In this document: positions 8,290 to 16,115 of the stretch, one piece after another
How the letters are laid out: each line of letters begins with the position of its first letter
Numbering within the stretch: position 1 is the first letter of the stretch
Source: Roseateles hydrophilus
Lineage (GTDB): Bacteria > Pseudomonadota > Gammaproteobacteria > Burkholderiales > Burkholderiaceae_C
Length of the DNA: 64,000 nt
Assembly (NCBI RefSeq): GCF_026712245.1
Contig: NZ_JAPPUY010000001.1
Span: forward strand, 682,001-746,000
Direction: 5' to 3'
Notes under the pieces: generated by a model
Databases searched by the model: none
Seen by the model: the letters and a program-made list of their open reading frames with translations, nothing else
Told to the model about the DNA's origin: nothing
Made by a program: the position numbers and the translations under genes

Positions 8290-9516
8290 TTGAAGCCCAT
8301 CGCCAAGTCCAGCAAGCTCGCCAGCGTCAGCTATGACATCCGCGGCCCCGTGCTCGACAAGGCCCGGCAGATGGAGGAAGAGGGCCAGAAGATCATCAAG
8401 CTGAACATCGGCAACACGGCCGTGTTCGGCCTGACACCGCCCGACGAGATCGTGCAGGACATGATCCGCAACCTCGGCGACGCTGGCGGCTATACCGACA
8501 GCAAGGGCCTGTTCGCGCCGCGCAAGGCGGTGGTGCACTACACGCAGCAGAAGGGCGTCAAGGGCGTCACGGTGGACGACGTCTATCTGGGCAATGGCGC
8601 GTCCGAGCTGATCCAGATGGCCATCAACGCGCTGGTCAACGATGGCGACGAGATCCTGATCCCCTCGCCGGACTTCCCGCTCTACACCGCGGTCGTCGGC
8701 CTGTCCGGCGGTCGCCCGGTGCATTACCGCTGTGACGAAGGCGCCGGCTGGCTGCCCGACCTGGCGGACATCGAGAGCAAGATCAGCCCGCGCACGCGCG
8801 GCATCATGGTCTGCAACCCGAACAACCCGACCGGCGCGCTGTACCCGAACGAGCTGCTGCTGGGCATCATCGAGCTGGCCCGCAAGCATCAGCTCGTCAT
8901 CTTCGCCGACGAGATCTACGACAAGACGCTGTACGACGGCAACGTCCACACCAGCATGGCCGCACTGGCCGACGATGTGCTGTTCGTGACCTTCAACGGC
9001 CTGTCCAAGAACTACCGCAGCTGCGGCTACCGTGCCGGCTGGATGGTCGTCAGTGGCGAGAAGCGCCATGCCCGTGACTACATCGAGGGCCTGAACATGC
9101 TGGCCTCGCTGCGGCTGTGCTCCAACACGCCGGGCCAGCTGGCGATCCAGACGGCGCTGGGTGGCTACCAGAGCATCGACGACCTCGTCGCGCCCACCGG
9201 CCGGCTGTGCCGCCAGCGCGACCTGGCCTACGAGCTGCTGACGCAGATTCCGGGCGTCAGCGTCGTCAAGCCCAAGGCGGCGCTCTACATGTTCCCGCGC
9301 CTGGACCCCAAGATGTATCCCATCGCCGACGACCAGCAGTTCGCCTATGAGCTGCTGGCCGAAGAGAAGGTGCTCATCGTCCAGGGCACCGGCTTCAACT
9401 GGCCCGAGCACGACCACTTCCGCCTCGTCTTCCTGCCCAACGTGGACGACCTGCGCGAGGCCATCGGCCGCATCGATCGTTTCCTGGCCGGCTATCGCCG
9501 CCGCCACTCCGCCTGA
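8290..9516 (+). CDS. alaA: Alanine-synthesising aminotransferase, AlaA type (PLP-dependent)
   Basis: Class I/II aminotransferase of 408 aa that transfers the amino group of glutamate to pyruvate. It matches E. coli AlaA along its whole length, from KSSKL-x4-YDIRGPVL at the start to QGTxFNWP near the end. The PLP lysine is Lys240 in FNGLSKNYR, with Asp207 in FADEIYD and Asn in NPNNPTGA. The start is taken as TTG at 8290, eight bases after GGAG and exactly where the family begins; an in-frame ATG at 8254 would add 12 unconserved residues. It is followed 30 bases later by hom, so alanine and threonine genes are grouped. Confidence 0.93.
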   Translation: MKPIAKSSKLASVSYDIRGPVLDKARQMEEEGQKIIKLNIGNTAVFGLTPPDEIVQDMIRNLGDAGGYTDSKGLFAPRKAVVHYTQQKGVKGVTVDDVYLGNGASELIQMAINALVNDGDEILIPSPDFPLYTAVVGLSGGRPVHYRCDEGAGWLPDLADIESKISPRTRGIMVCNPNNPTGALYPNELLLGIIELARKHQLVIFADEIYDKTLYDGNVHTSMAALADDVLFVTFNGLSKNYRSCGYRAGWMVVSGEKRHARDYIEGLNMLASLRLCSNTPGQLAIQTALGGYQSIDDLVAPTGRLCRQRDLAYELLTQIPGVSVVKPKAALYMFPRLDPKMYPIADDQQFAYELLAEEKVLIVQGTGFNWPEHDHFRLVFLPNVDDLREAIGRIDRFLAGYRRRHSA

Positions 9517-9546
9517 TTCCGATTTCCGTTGTCTGAAAGCCCTGCA

Positions 9547-10866
9547 ATGAAAGCGATCCAAGTCGGCCTGATCGGCCTCGGCACCGTCGGTGCCGGCACC
9601 TTCAACGTTCTGCAGCGCAACCAGACCGAGATTCGTGGCCGCGCTGGCCGGGGCATCGAAGTGGCGATGGTCGCGGCCCGCAATCCCGAGCGCGCCAAGG
9701 CCTACCAGGCCATCGTCGGCGACGCCGTGCCCTGCACGGGCGACGCGCAGCAGCTGGTCAACAACCCGGCCATCGACATCGTCGTCGAGCTGATCGGCGG
9801 CATCGAGCCGGCGCGCACGCTGGTGCTGCAGGCGATTGCCAACGGCAAGCACGTCGTCACGGCCAACAAGGCGCTGCTGGCGCTGCATGGCACGGAGATC
9901 TTCGAAGCCGCGCGCGAGAAGGGCGTCGTTGTCGCGTTCGAAGCGGCCGTGGCTGGCGGCATCCCCATCATCAAGGCGCTGCGCGAAGGCCTGACCGCCA
10001 ACCGCATCGAGTGGATCGCCGGCATCATCAACGGCACGACGAACTTCATCCTGTCGGAGATGCGCGGCAAGGGCCTGGACTTCGCCACCGTGCTGAAGGA
10101 GGCCCAGCGCCTGGGCTATGCCGAGAGCGACCCGACCTTCGACATCGAAGGCGTGGACGCCGCCCACAAGCTGACCATCATGAGCGCCATCGCGTTCGGC
10201 GTGCCGGTGCAGTTCGACAAGGCCCATGTGGAAGGCATCTCCAGCCTGCAGGCCACCGACATCAAGTACGCCGAACAACTCGGCTACCGCATCAAGCTCT
10301 TGGGCATCACGCGCCGGCGTGACAACGGCATCGAGCTGCGCGTGCATCCGACGCTGATTCCGGCTACCCGCCTCATCGCCAACGTCGAAGGCGCGATGAA
10401 CGCCGTCGTCGTGCAGGCCGATGCCGTTGGCACCACGCTTTACTACGGCAAGGGCGCCGGCGCCGAGCCAACGGCCTCCGCCGTCGTCGCCGACCTGGTG
10501 GATGTGACCCGCCTGGCCACCGCCGACCCCGACCATCGCGTGCCTCACCTGGCCTTCCAGCCGGATGCGATGAGCAACACGCCCGTGCTGCCCATGGCCG
10601 ATGTGCAGACGGCCTTCTACCTGCGCCTCGTCGTCGCCGACCAGGCCGGCGTGCTGTCGCGCATCACCACCATCCTGGCCGAGCACGACATCTCCATCGA
10701 CGCCGTGCTGCAGCGCGAGTCGGCGGAAGGCGAGCGCCAGACCGACCTCATCATCCTGACGCACGACACGTCCGAAGGCCGCATGAACGAGGCGCTGGCC
10801 AAGATGCAGGGGCTGCCCACCGTGCTGGCCCCCATCGTCAAGCTGCGCAAGGAAGAACTCGCCTGA
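9547..10866 (+). CDS. hom: Homoserine dehydrogenase
   Basis: Reduces aspartate semialdehyde to homoserine on the branch to threonine and methionine. The 439-aa protein has an N-terminal NAD(P)-binding motif (GLIGLGTVGAGT), the catalytic region YAESDPTFDIEGVDAAHK and a C-terminal ACT domain (from about 355: LRLVVADQAGVLSRITTIL), the usual site of threonine feedback. It is monofunctional, with no fused aspartokinase. ATG at 9547 gives the family N-terminus; a TTG 18 bases earlier is possible. thrC starts two bases after its stop, so the two genes form an operon. Confidence 0.97.
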   Translation: MKAIQVGLIGLGTVGAGTFNVLQRNQTEIRGRAGRGIEVAMVAARNPERAKAYQAIVGDAVPCTGDAQQLVNNPAIDIVVELIGGIEPARTLVLQAIANGKHVVTANKALLALHGTEIFEAAREKGVVVAFEAAVAGGIPIIKALREGLTANRIEWIAGIINGTTNFILSEMRGKGLDFATVLKEAQRLGYAESDPTFDIEGVDAAHKLTIMSAIAFGVPVQFDKAHVEGISSLQATDIKYAEQLGYRIKLLGITRRRDNGIELRVHPTLIPATRLIANVEGAMNAVVVQADAVGTTLYYGKGAGAEPTASAVVADLVDVTRLATADPDHRVPHLAFQPDAMSNTPVLPMADVQTAFYLRLVVADQAGVLSRITTILAEHDISIDAVLQRESAEGERQTDLIILTHDTSEGRMNEALAKMQGLPTVLAPIVKLRKEELA

Positions 10867-10868
10867 CC

Positions 10869-12260
10869 ATGAAGTACATCAGCACCCGCGGCGACCAGGC
10901 CGAGCGCGGCTTCTCCGACATCCTGCTCGAAGGCCTGGCGCCCGACGGCGGCCTCTACCTGCCCAAGACCTACCCCCAGGTCGACGCCGCCACGCTGGCC
11001 CGCTGGCGTGGCCTTGCCTATGCCGACCTCGCGTTCGAGATCCTGTCGCTCTACATCGACGACATCCCCGCCGACGACCTGCGCGCCATCACGCGCCGCG
11101 TCTACACGGCCGAGGTCTTCGGCACCGAGCAGATCACGCCGCTGACCTGGCTGGGCGACCACATCGCGCTGCAGGGTCTGTCCAACGGCCCGACGCTGGC
11201 CTTCAAGGACATGGCCATGCAGTTGCTGGGCGCGCTGTTCGAGTACGAACTGGGCCGCCGCGGCGAGACGCTGAACATCCTGGGCGCGACGTCCGGCGAC
11301 ACCGGAAGCGCGGCTGAATACGCGATGCGCGGCAAGAAGGGTGTCAAGGTCTTCATGCTCAGCCCCAACGGCCGCATGAGCCCGTTCCAGCAGGCGCAGA
11401 TGTTCAGCCTGCAGGACGCCAACATCCACAACATCGCCATCGACGGCGTGTTCGACGACGCGCAGGACATCGTCAAGGCCGTGTCCAACGACCTCGTCTT
11501 CAAGCGCGAGCACCGCATCGGCACGGTCAACAGCATCAACTGGGCACGGCTGCTGGCGCAGGTCGTCTACTACTTCGCCGGCTACTTCCAGGCGACGAAG
11601 AGCAACGCCGAGAAGGTCAGCTTCACGGTGCCGTCGGGCAACTTCGGCAACGTCTGCGCCGGCCATGTGGCGCGCCAGATGGGCCTGCCCATCGCGAAGC
11701 TGGTGGTCGCGACCAACGAGAACGACGTGCTGGACGAGTTCTTCCGCACCGGCGCCTACCGCCCACGCGGCACGGCGGACACGCACGAGACGTCCAGCCC
11801 GTCGATGGACATCTCCAAGGCCAGCAACTTCGAGCGCTTCGTGTTCGACCTGCTGGGCCGCGACGGCGCGCGCGTGAAGCAGTGCTTCACCAGCCCGCAG
11901 TTCGCGTTGACGGGCGATGAGCATGACGCCATCGCCGGCTTCGGCTTCAGCTCCGGCCGCAGCACACACGCCGACCGCGTGGCCACGATCCGCCGCACCT
12001 ACACCGAGCACGGCATCGTCATCGACCCGCACACGGCCGACGGCCTCAAGGTGGCGCTGGAGCAGCACGACCCGGCCGTGACCATGCTGGTGCTGGAGAC
12101 GGCGCTGCCGGCCAAGTTCGCCGCCACCATCCACGAGGCGCTGGGCATCGAGCCGCCGCGGCCTGCGGGCCTGGAGGGCATCGAGGACCTGCCCAAACGC
12201 GTCAAGGTGATGCCGGTCGATGTGGAGCAGGTGAAGGCCTACATCCACGCCCATGTCTGA
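10869..12260 (+). CDS. thrC: Threonine synthase
   Basis: PLP enzyme converting O-phosphohomoserine to threonine. The 463-aa length and N-terminus (MKYISTRG, then DGGLYLP) fit the long, E. coli/yeast-like form. The PLP lysine is Lys113 in PTLAFKDMAMQ and the phosphate-binding region is ATSGDTGSAA. It follows hom directly and overlaps the start of moeA by eight bases. No thrB lies in the window, so the kinase step must be encoded elsewhere. Confidence 0.97.
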   Translation: MKYISTRGDQAERGFSDILLEGLAPDGGLYLPKTYPQVDAATLARWRGLAYADLAFEILSLYIDDIPADDLRAITRRVYTAEVFGTEQITPLTWLGDHIALQGLSNGPTLAFKDMAMQLLGALFEYELGRRGETLNILGATSGDTGSAAEYAMRGKKGVKVFMLSPNGRMSPFQQAQMFSLQDANIHNIAIDGVFDDAQDIVKAVSNDLVFKREHRIGTVNSINWARLLAQVVYYFAGYFQATKSNAEKVSFTVPSGNFGNVCAGHVARQMGLPIAKLVVATNENDVLDEFFRTGAYRPRGTADTHETSSPSMDISKASNFERFVFDLLGRDGARVKQCFTSPQFALTGDEHDAIAGFGFSSGRSTHADRVATIRRTYTEHGIVIDPHTADGLKVALEQHDPAVTMLVLETALPAKFAATIHEALGIEPPRPAGLEGIEDLPKRVKVMPVDVEQVKAYIHAHV

Positions 12261-13458
12261 GCCCCGCAAGCCGCTGATCCCGCTGGACGACGCGCTCGCG
12301 TCGCTGCTGGCGCAGGTCACGCCGCTGGCTGGCACGCAGGCGGTCGCCACCGCCGAGGCCCGCGGCCGCGTGCTGGCGGCCGATCTCGTGTCGCCGGTTG
12401 ATGTGCCGCCGGCCGACAACTCGGCGATGGACGGTTACGCCTTGCGTGCGGCCGATGCTGGCGCGCTGCTGCCGGTCACGCAGCGCATTCCCGCCGGCAG
12501 CGTGCCCGCGCCGCTGGCCGCCGGTGAGGCGGCGCGCATCTTCACCGGGGCGCAGGTGCCGGCCGGTGCGGATACCGTCGTCATGCAGGAGCACACCGAG
12601 CTGGTCGACGGCCATCTGCGCGTGACGCAGCTCGTCACCACCGGCGCCCATGTGCGTCGCCGCGGTGAGGATGTGCGCGCCGGCGCCGTCGTGCTGCCGG
12701 CCGGCACGCGGCTGGACGCCGTGTCGCTGGGCCTCGCGGCCACGGCCGGCGCAGCGCAGCTGACCGTCACACGCCGCCCGCGTGTGGCCGTGTTCTCGAC
12801 GGGCGACGAACTCGTCATGCCCGGCGAGCCGCTGCCGCCCGGCGCCATCTACAACTCCAACCGCTTCACGCTGCGCGCGCTGCTGGAAGGCCTGGGCTGC
12901 GAGGTCGTTGACCTCGGCATCGTGCCCGACAAGCTCGACGCGACGCGTGCTGCGCTGCGCGAGGCGGCGGCCCGGGCCGACGTCATCCTGACCTCCGGTG
13001 GCGTGTCCGTCGGCGAGGAAGACCACCTGCGCCCGGCCGTGCAGGCCGAGGGCCGGCTGGACCTGTGGGCCATTGCGATCAAGCCCGGCAAGCCGTTTGC
13101 GTACGGCCGCGTCGGCGACGCCCATTTCATTGGCCTGCCAGGCAACCCGGTGTCCAGCCTCGTGACCTTCCTGGTGCTGGTGCGCCCCTTCCTGCTGAAG
13201 CTGCAGGGCGCCACGCGCCTGGCGCCGCGTGGCTATCGCATCCCCGCCGGCTTCGAATGGCCCAAGCCCGACAAGCGTCGCGAGTTCCTGCGCGTGCGGC
13301 TGGATGAAGCCAGCGGCCTGGCCCTGTTCGGCAACCAGAGCAGCGGCGTGCTGACCTCGGCCTTCTGGGCCGATGGCCTGGTGGACAACCCCGCCGGGCA
13401 GGCGTTCAAGGCGGGCGACGCCGTGCGCTTCATTCCGTTCTCGGAGTTGCTGGCATGA
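12253..13458 (+). CDS. moeA: Molybdopterin molybdenumtransferase MoeA
   Basis: Inserts molybdate into adenylylated molybdopterin in the last step of molybdenum cofactor synthesis. The protein is 401 aa with the gephyrin-E hallmarks: NSAMDGYAL near residue 56, FSTGDEL, the MoCF-fold signature TSGGVSVGEED and GLPGNPVSSL. The C-terminal beta domain is intact. Its ATG overlaps the end of thrC by eight bases and its stop overlaps the moaD start as ATGA, so amino-acid and cofactor genes are probably co-transcribed. Confidence 0.97.
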   Translation: MSEPRKPLIPLDDALASLLAQVTPLAGTQAVATAEARGRVLAADLVSPVDVPPADNSAMDGYALRAADAGALLPVTQRIPAGSVPAPLAAGEAARIFTGAQVPAGADTVVMQEHTELVDGHLRVTQLVTTGAHVRRRGEDVRAGAVVLPAGTRLDAVSLGLAATAGAAQLTVTRRPRVAVFSTGDELVMPGEPLPPGAIYNSNRFTLRALLEGLGCEVVDLGIVPDKLDATRAALREAAARADVILTSGGVSVGEEDHLRPAVQAEGRLDLWAIAIKPGKPFAYGRVGDAHFIGLPGNPVSSLVTFLVLVRPFLLKLQGATRLAPRGYRIPAGFEWPKPDKRREFLRVRLDEASGLALFGNQSSGVLTSAFWADGLVDNPAGQAFKAGDAVRFIPFSELLA

Positions 13459-13712
13459 CGATCACCGTGCGTCTGAAGTTCTTCGCGTCCTTGCGCGAGA
13501 AGCTGGGCGAAGGCGAGGCGCTGGCCCTGCCCGCCGGCAGCACGGTGGCTGATGCACGCGCGGCGTTGCGTGCGCGCGGCGGCGCGCATGCCGAAGCGCT
13601 GGCTGCGGGCCGCGCGGTGCGCTCGGCGCTGAACCAGAAGATGTGCGCGGAGTCCGCGGTGCTGGCGGATGGCGACGAGCTCGCGTTTTTTCCGCCCGTC
13701 ACCGGCGGTTGA
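13455..13712 (+). CDS. moaD: Molybdopterin synthase sulfur-carrier subunit MoaD
   Basis: Ubiquitin-like sulfur carrier of 85 aa ending in the required Gly-Gly (PPVTGG), which is adenylated and thiocarboxylated before donating sulfur to precursor Z. It overlaps moeA by four bases. Its catalytic partner MoaE is normally the adjacent gene but here lies 8.2 kb away at 21955, with the polyamine/SPFH gene block between them. Confidence 0.96.
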   Translation: MTITVRLKFFASLREKLGEGEALALPAGSTVADARAALRARGGAHAEALAAGRAVRSALNQKMCAESAVLADGDELAFFPPVTGG

Positions 13713-13716
13713 TCGC

Positions 13717-14082
13717 TTGAACGGCCTGCACCTGACGGCCGACCTGCGCGGCGTCGACGCGGCGCTGCCGCTGATGCGCGACCCCGTGGCGCTGGCGTCG
13801 CTGTGCCGCGACGCCGTCACGGGCTCGGGCCTCAGTGGCGTCGCCGAACTGTTCCACCGCTTTGGTGCGGCTGACGAGCAGGGCGGCATCACCGGCGTCG
13901 TGCTGCTGGCCGAGTCTCACCTGGCCATCCACACCTGGCCCGAACTGGGCGGCGTGACGCTGGACGTCTACGTCTGCAACTACGGCGCCGACAACAGCGC
14001 CAAGGCCGAGGCGCTGATGGAGACGTTGCTGGCTGCGCTGGCACCCGAAGTGGCCAACGTGCAGCGCCTGCGAAGAGGCTGA
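13717..14082 (+). CDS. S-adenosylmethionine decarboxylase proenzyme (class 1b, pyruvoyl)
   Basis: Makes decarboxylated AdoMet, the aminopropyl donor for polyamine synthases. At 121 aa it has the size of the short bacterial SpeH-type proenzyme. Self-cleavage should occur at Glu66-Ser67 in LLAESHLAIHTWPE, turning Ser67 into the pyruvoyl group; His72 and Cys86 (YVCNYG) match the processing and proton-donor residues of the Thermotoga enzyme. The chosen start is TTG at 13717, four bases after the moaD stop, because upstream codons run through moaD in another frame. Its stop overlaps the next ATG (TGATG). It presumably feeds the membrane aminopropyltransferase encoded convergently at 16097-17662. 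Confidence 0.93.
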   Translation: MNGLHLTADLRGVDAALPLMRDPVALASLCRDAVTGSGLSGVAELFHRFGAADEQGGITGVVLLAESHLAIHTWPELGGVTLDVYVCNYGADNSAKAEALMETLLAALAPEVANVQRLRRG

Positions 14083-14546
14083 TGGCCGGCGAGCGAATGC
14101 ACCGCGAGTCCGCGCAGGCCTCGTCGGCGGAAGAGATGGACGAACTGGTGTCTCGGGCGAGGGCGCAACGACGTCGCATTGACGCGGTCGACGGCCAGCT
14201 GCACATCGCCAATCACATCCCTCGTGGCGAGCGCATCGCCAACACGTTGATGTCGCTTGGGCTGCTCGCCTGCTCGCTGCATGCTGCACTCCACGACGAT
14301 CTTCACATCAGTGGCCGGCGCGGGCCGGGCATCCATCTGCATGGCCCGCCGCTGTGGATGCTGTGTGCGGCGATGGCATGCGCTGCCGCCAACATGCTGT
14401 CGGTTGTCGTGGATCACTACGACACGCGCGCCAACGAGTTCCGCTACCGTCGTTTTGCGTTGGTCACGCAGGTGGCTGGCTGGTTACTGTTCTTTGCGGC
14501 GTTCGCGGCGGAGGCGTTCGTGTTCCAACTGGCAACACGGCACTGA
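14082..14546 (+). CDS. Unknown inner-membrane protein, coupled to the AdoMet decarboxylase gene
   Basis: A 154-aa protein I do not recognise. The first 50 residues are hydrophilic and charged (SSAEEMDELVSRARAQRRR). Three hydrophobic segments follow at about 52-70, 89-110 and 125-150, with a His-rich loop (HAALHDDLHISGRRG) between the first two. The ATG shares a base with the stop of the decarboxylase gene, so the two are almost certainly co-translated. It ends nine bases before the stop of the convergent FAD oxidase gene. The context suggests a membrane partner of the polyamine gene block; no catalytic motif is visible. Confidence 0.75.
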   Translation: MAGERMHRESAQASSAEEMDELVSRARAQRRRIDAVDGQLHIANHIPRGERIANTLMSLGLLACSLHAALHDDLHISGRRGPGIHLHGPPLWMLCAAMACAAANMLSVVVDHYDTRANEFRYRRFALVTQVAGWLLFFAAFAAEAFVFQLATRH

Positions 14547-14555
14547 CGCCAGCGT

Positions 14556-16115
14556 TCAGAGCCTGACCCGCGCCGCCGCGCCGACGCCGGCCGTGTAGGC
14601 CTCCTCGAACACCGAGTACCCCGCCAGGTCGCTGTGCGCGAACACGACCCGGCCGCTCGCCTCGTTCAGTGCGGCCAGTGCCGCCGAGCCGCGCAGGCCC
14701 GGCGTCGGGATGCTCATTGCGTGGCCGAAGCGGCACAGGTCGATGCGCTCGACCTGGCCGGGCAGATCGGGGTGCGTCTGCGCCAGCTCGTCGATGACGA
14801 CCTGGGCCCAGTGCTGCCATGGCTGGCTCAGCAGCTCGCCGCGTTGCGAGGCCGGCAGCGCGAGGTAGGCGGTCAGCAGCGGCGGCTGTGGCGTCGGGTC
14901 CAGCGACTGGTGGCGGGCGTTCACATAGCCCAGCGCTGTTGTGCCGTAGCGCACGCTGTCCCACGCAGATGGCAGGCCGGGGCGGATCAGCAAGGGCTCG
15001 CGCAGCAGCACATTGGCCGTCAGCCAGGGCGCGTAGCTGGGCTTCAGTGCACGCAGCGCGGCGGGTGGCGCGGCTAGCAGCCGGGCGCTGACGAACAGCG
15101 GCGTCGCCATGACGACGGCACGCGCGGCCCAGCGCTCGGGGGCGTGGGCGGCCTCGTTCCAGGCCAGTGCCTCGATGCCGTCGCGCGTCTCGGTCACGCG
15201 CAGCACGCTGCGGCCCAGGTGCAGGCGGTCGCGCAGCGGCTCGGCGATGCGCTGGCTGAGCCAGCCGTTGCCCTCGGGCCAGGTCAGCACGGGCTCGCGC
15301 TCGGCGCTGTCATCGCCTGGCGCATGGAAGCCGTGGCGGCTGGCGAAGTAGTGCAGGCCGGCCCAGGCCGACACGCCGTCGGCGCTGGCGCCGAAGTCGT
15401 CGCGGCAGCAATAGTCCAGGTACCAGCGCAGCCGTGTGTCGTGCAGGCCCTGGTGGTCCAGCCAGGCGGCGAAGGTCTGTGCGTCGAGCGCGGCGTGGGC
15501 GGGTGTCCAGCGCGCGCGGCGTGTCGGCATCGCAAAGCCGGCGTTGCGCTGCGCCTGCGCGACGAGCGCGGCGAAGCGCCGGTACTGCTCGCGCGTGGCC
15601 GCGTCGTCGGCCGGTGGCAACAGGCCCTCGTGCCAGGCGCCGTCGATGAACAGGCGCTCCTGCGGGCTGTGGCACAGGTGGCGCTCGTCCCAGTCGGTGC
15701 GGCCCAGGCGCTGGCGTGACAGGCCCAGCTCGGCCAGCAGCTGCGACACCTCGTGCGCGTCCGCGCCGGGCAGCGGCAGGTAGTGCGCGCCCAGCGGGCA
15801 GGGCGCGCCGCCCAGTGCGTGCGCGCGGCTGTTGCCGCCGGCCTGATCCTCCAGGTCCAGCAGCGCGATGTCGTCCACGCCGCGTTGGCTCAGCGCCCGC
15901 GCGCAGGCCAGGCCGGCGATGCCGGCGCCGACGATGAGCACGCCCGTCTGGCGCAGCGGGCCGTCGGCGCGCGGCAACTCGCCGCGCAGCCGATGCCCGC
16001 GCTCGGGATGCGTGCCGACCCAGCCGCCTCGCAGCGTGGGCGCGTCGGGCGTGCAGCCGGCGGCCGCCACGCCCGCGAGCAGCAGCGTGCGCCGCCTCAA
16101 TGCACCGCTCCCCAT
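14556..16115 (-). CDS. Exported FAD-dependent amine oxidase-like protein (twin-Arg lipoprotein signal)
   Basis: A 519-aa flavoprotein of the amine oxidase/phytoene desaturase fold. The N-terminus carries RRRTLLLAGVAAAGC, a twin-arginine-like signal ending in a lipobox (Cys about 21), which suggests folded export and anchoring on the periplasmic side. The FAD-binding GxGxxG is VLIVGAGIAGLACARAL at about 58-74, followed by an acidic strand end (ALLDLEDQAGGNSR). The C-terminal FAD motif (ALAALNEASGRVVFAHSDLAGY) is intact. It is the last gene of the seven-gene leftward operon and overlaps the aminopropyltransferase gene by 19 bases. Oxidation of a polyamine or aminopropylated product is an inference from that context; phytoene-type substrates are not excluded. 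Confidence 0.82.
   Translation of the reverse strand: MGSGALRRRTLLLAGVAAAGCTPDAPTLRGGWVGTHPERGHRLRGELPRADGPLRQTGVLIVGAGIAGLACARALSQRGVDDIALLDLEDQAGGNSRAHALGGAPCPLGAHYLPLPGADAHEVSQLLAELGLSRQRLGRTDWDERHLCHSPQERLFIDGAWHEGLLPPADDAATREQYRRFAALVAQAQRNAGFAMPTRRARWTPAHAALDAQTFAAWLDHQGLHDTRLRWYLDYCCRDDFGASADGVSAWAGLHYFASRHGFHAPGDDSAEREPVLTWPEGNGWLSQRIAEPLRDRLHLGRSVLRVTETRDGIEALAWNEAAHAPERWAARAVVMATPLFVSARLLAAPPAALRALKPSYAPWLTANVLLREPLLIRPGLPSAWDSVRYGTTALGYVNARHQSLDPTPQPPLLTAYLALPASQRGELLSQPWQHWAQVVIDELAQTHPDLPGQVERIDLCRFGHAMSIPTPGLRGSAALAALNEASGRVVFAHSDLAGYSVFEEAYTAGVGAAARVRL

Noticed and set aside
8164-10764. A long open frame on the minus strand opposite alaA and hom.
   Set aside because: Composition is the antisense shadow of GC-rich coding sequence (Asp/Val/Gly/Arg/His-rich, no motifs); both plus-strand genes are certain.
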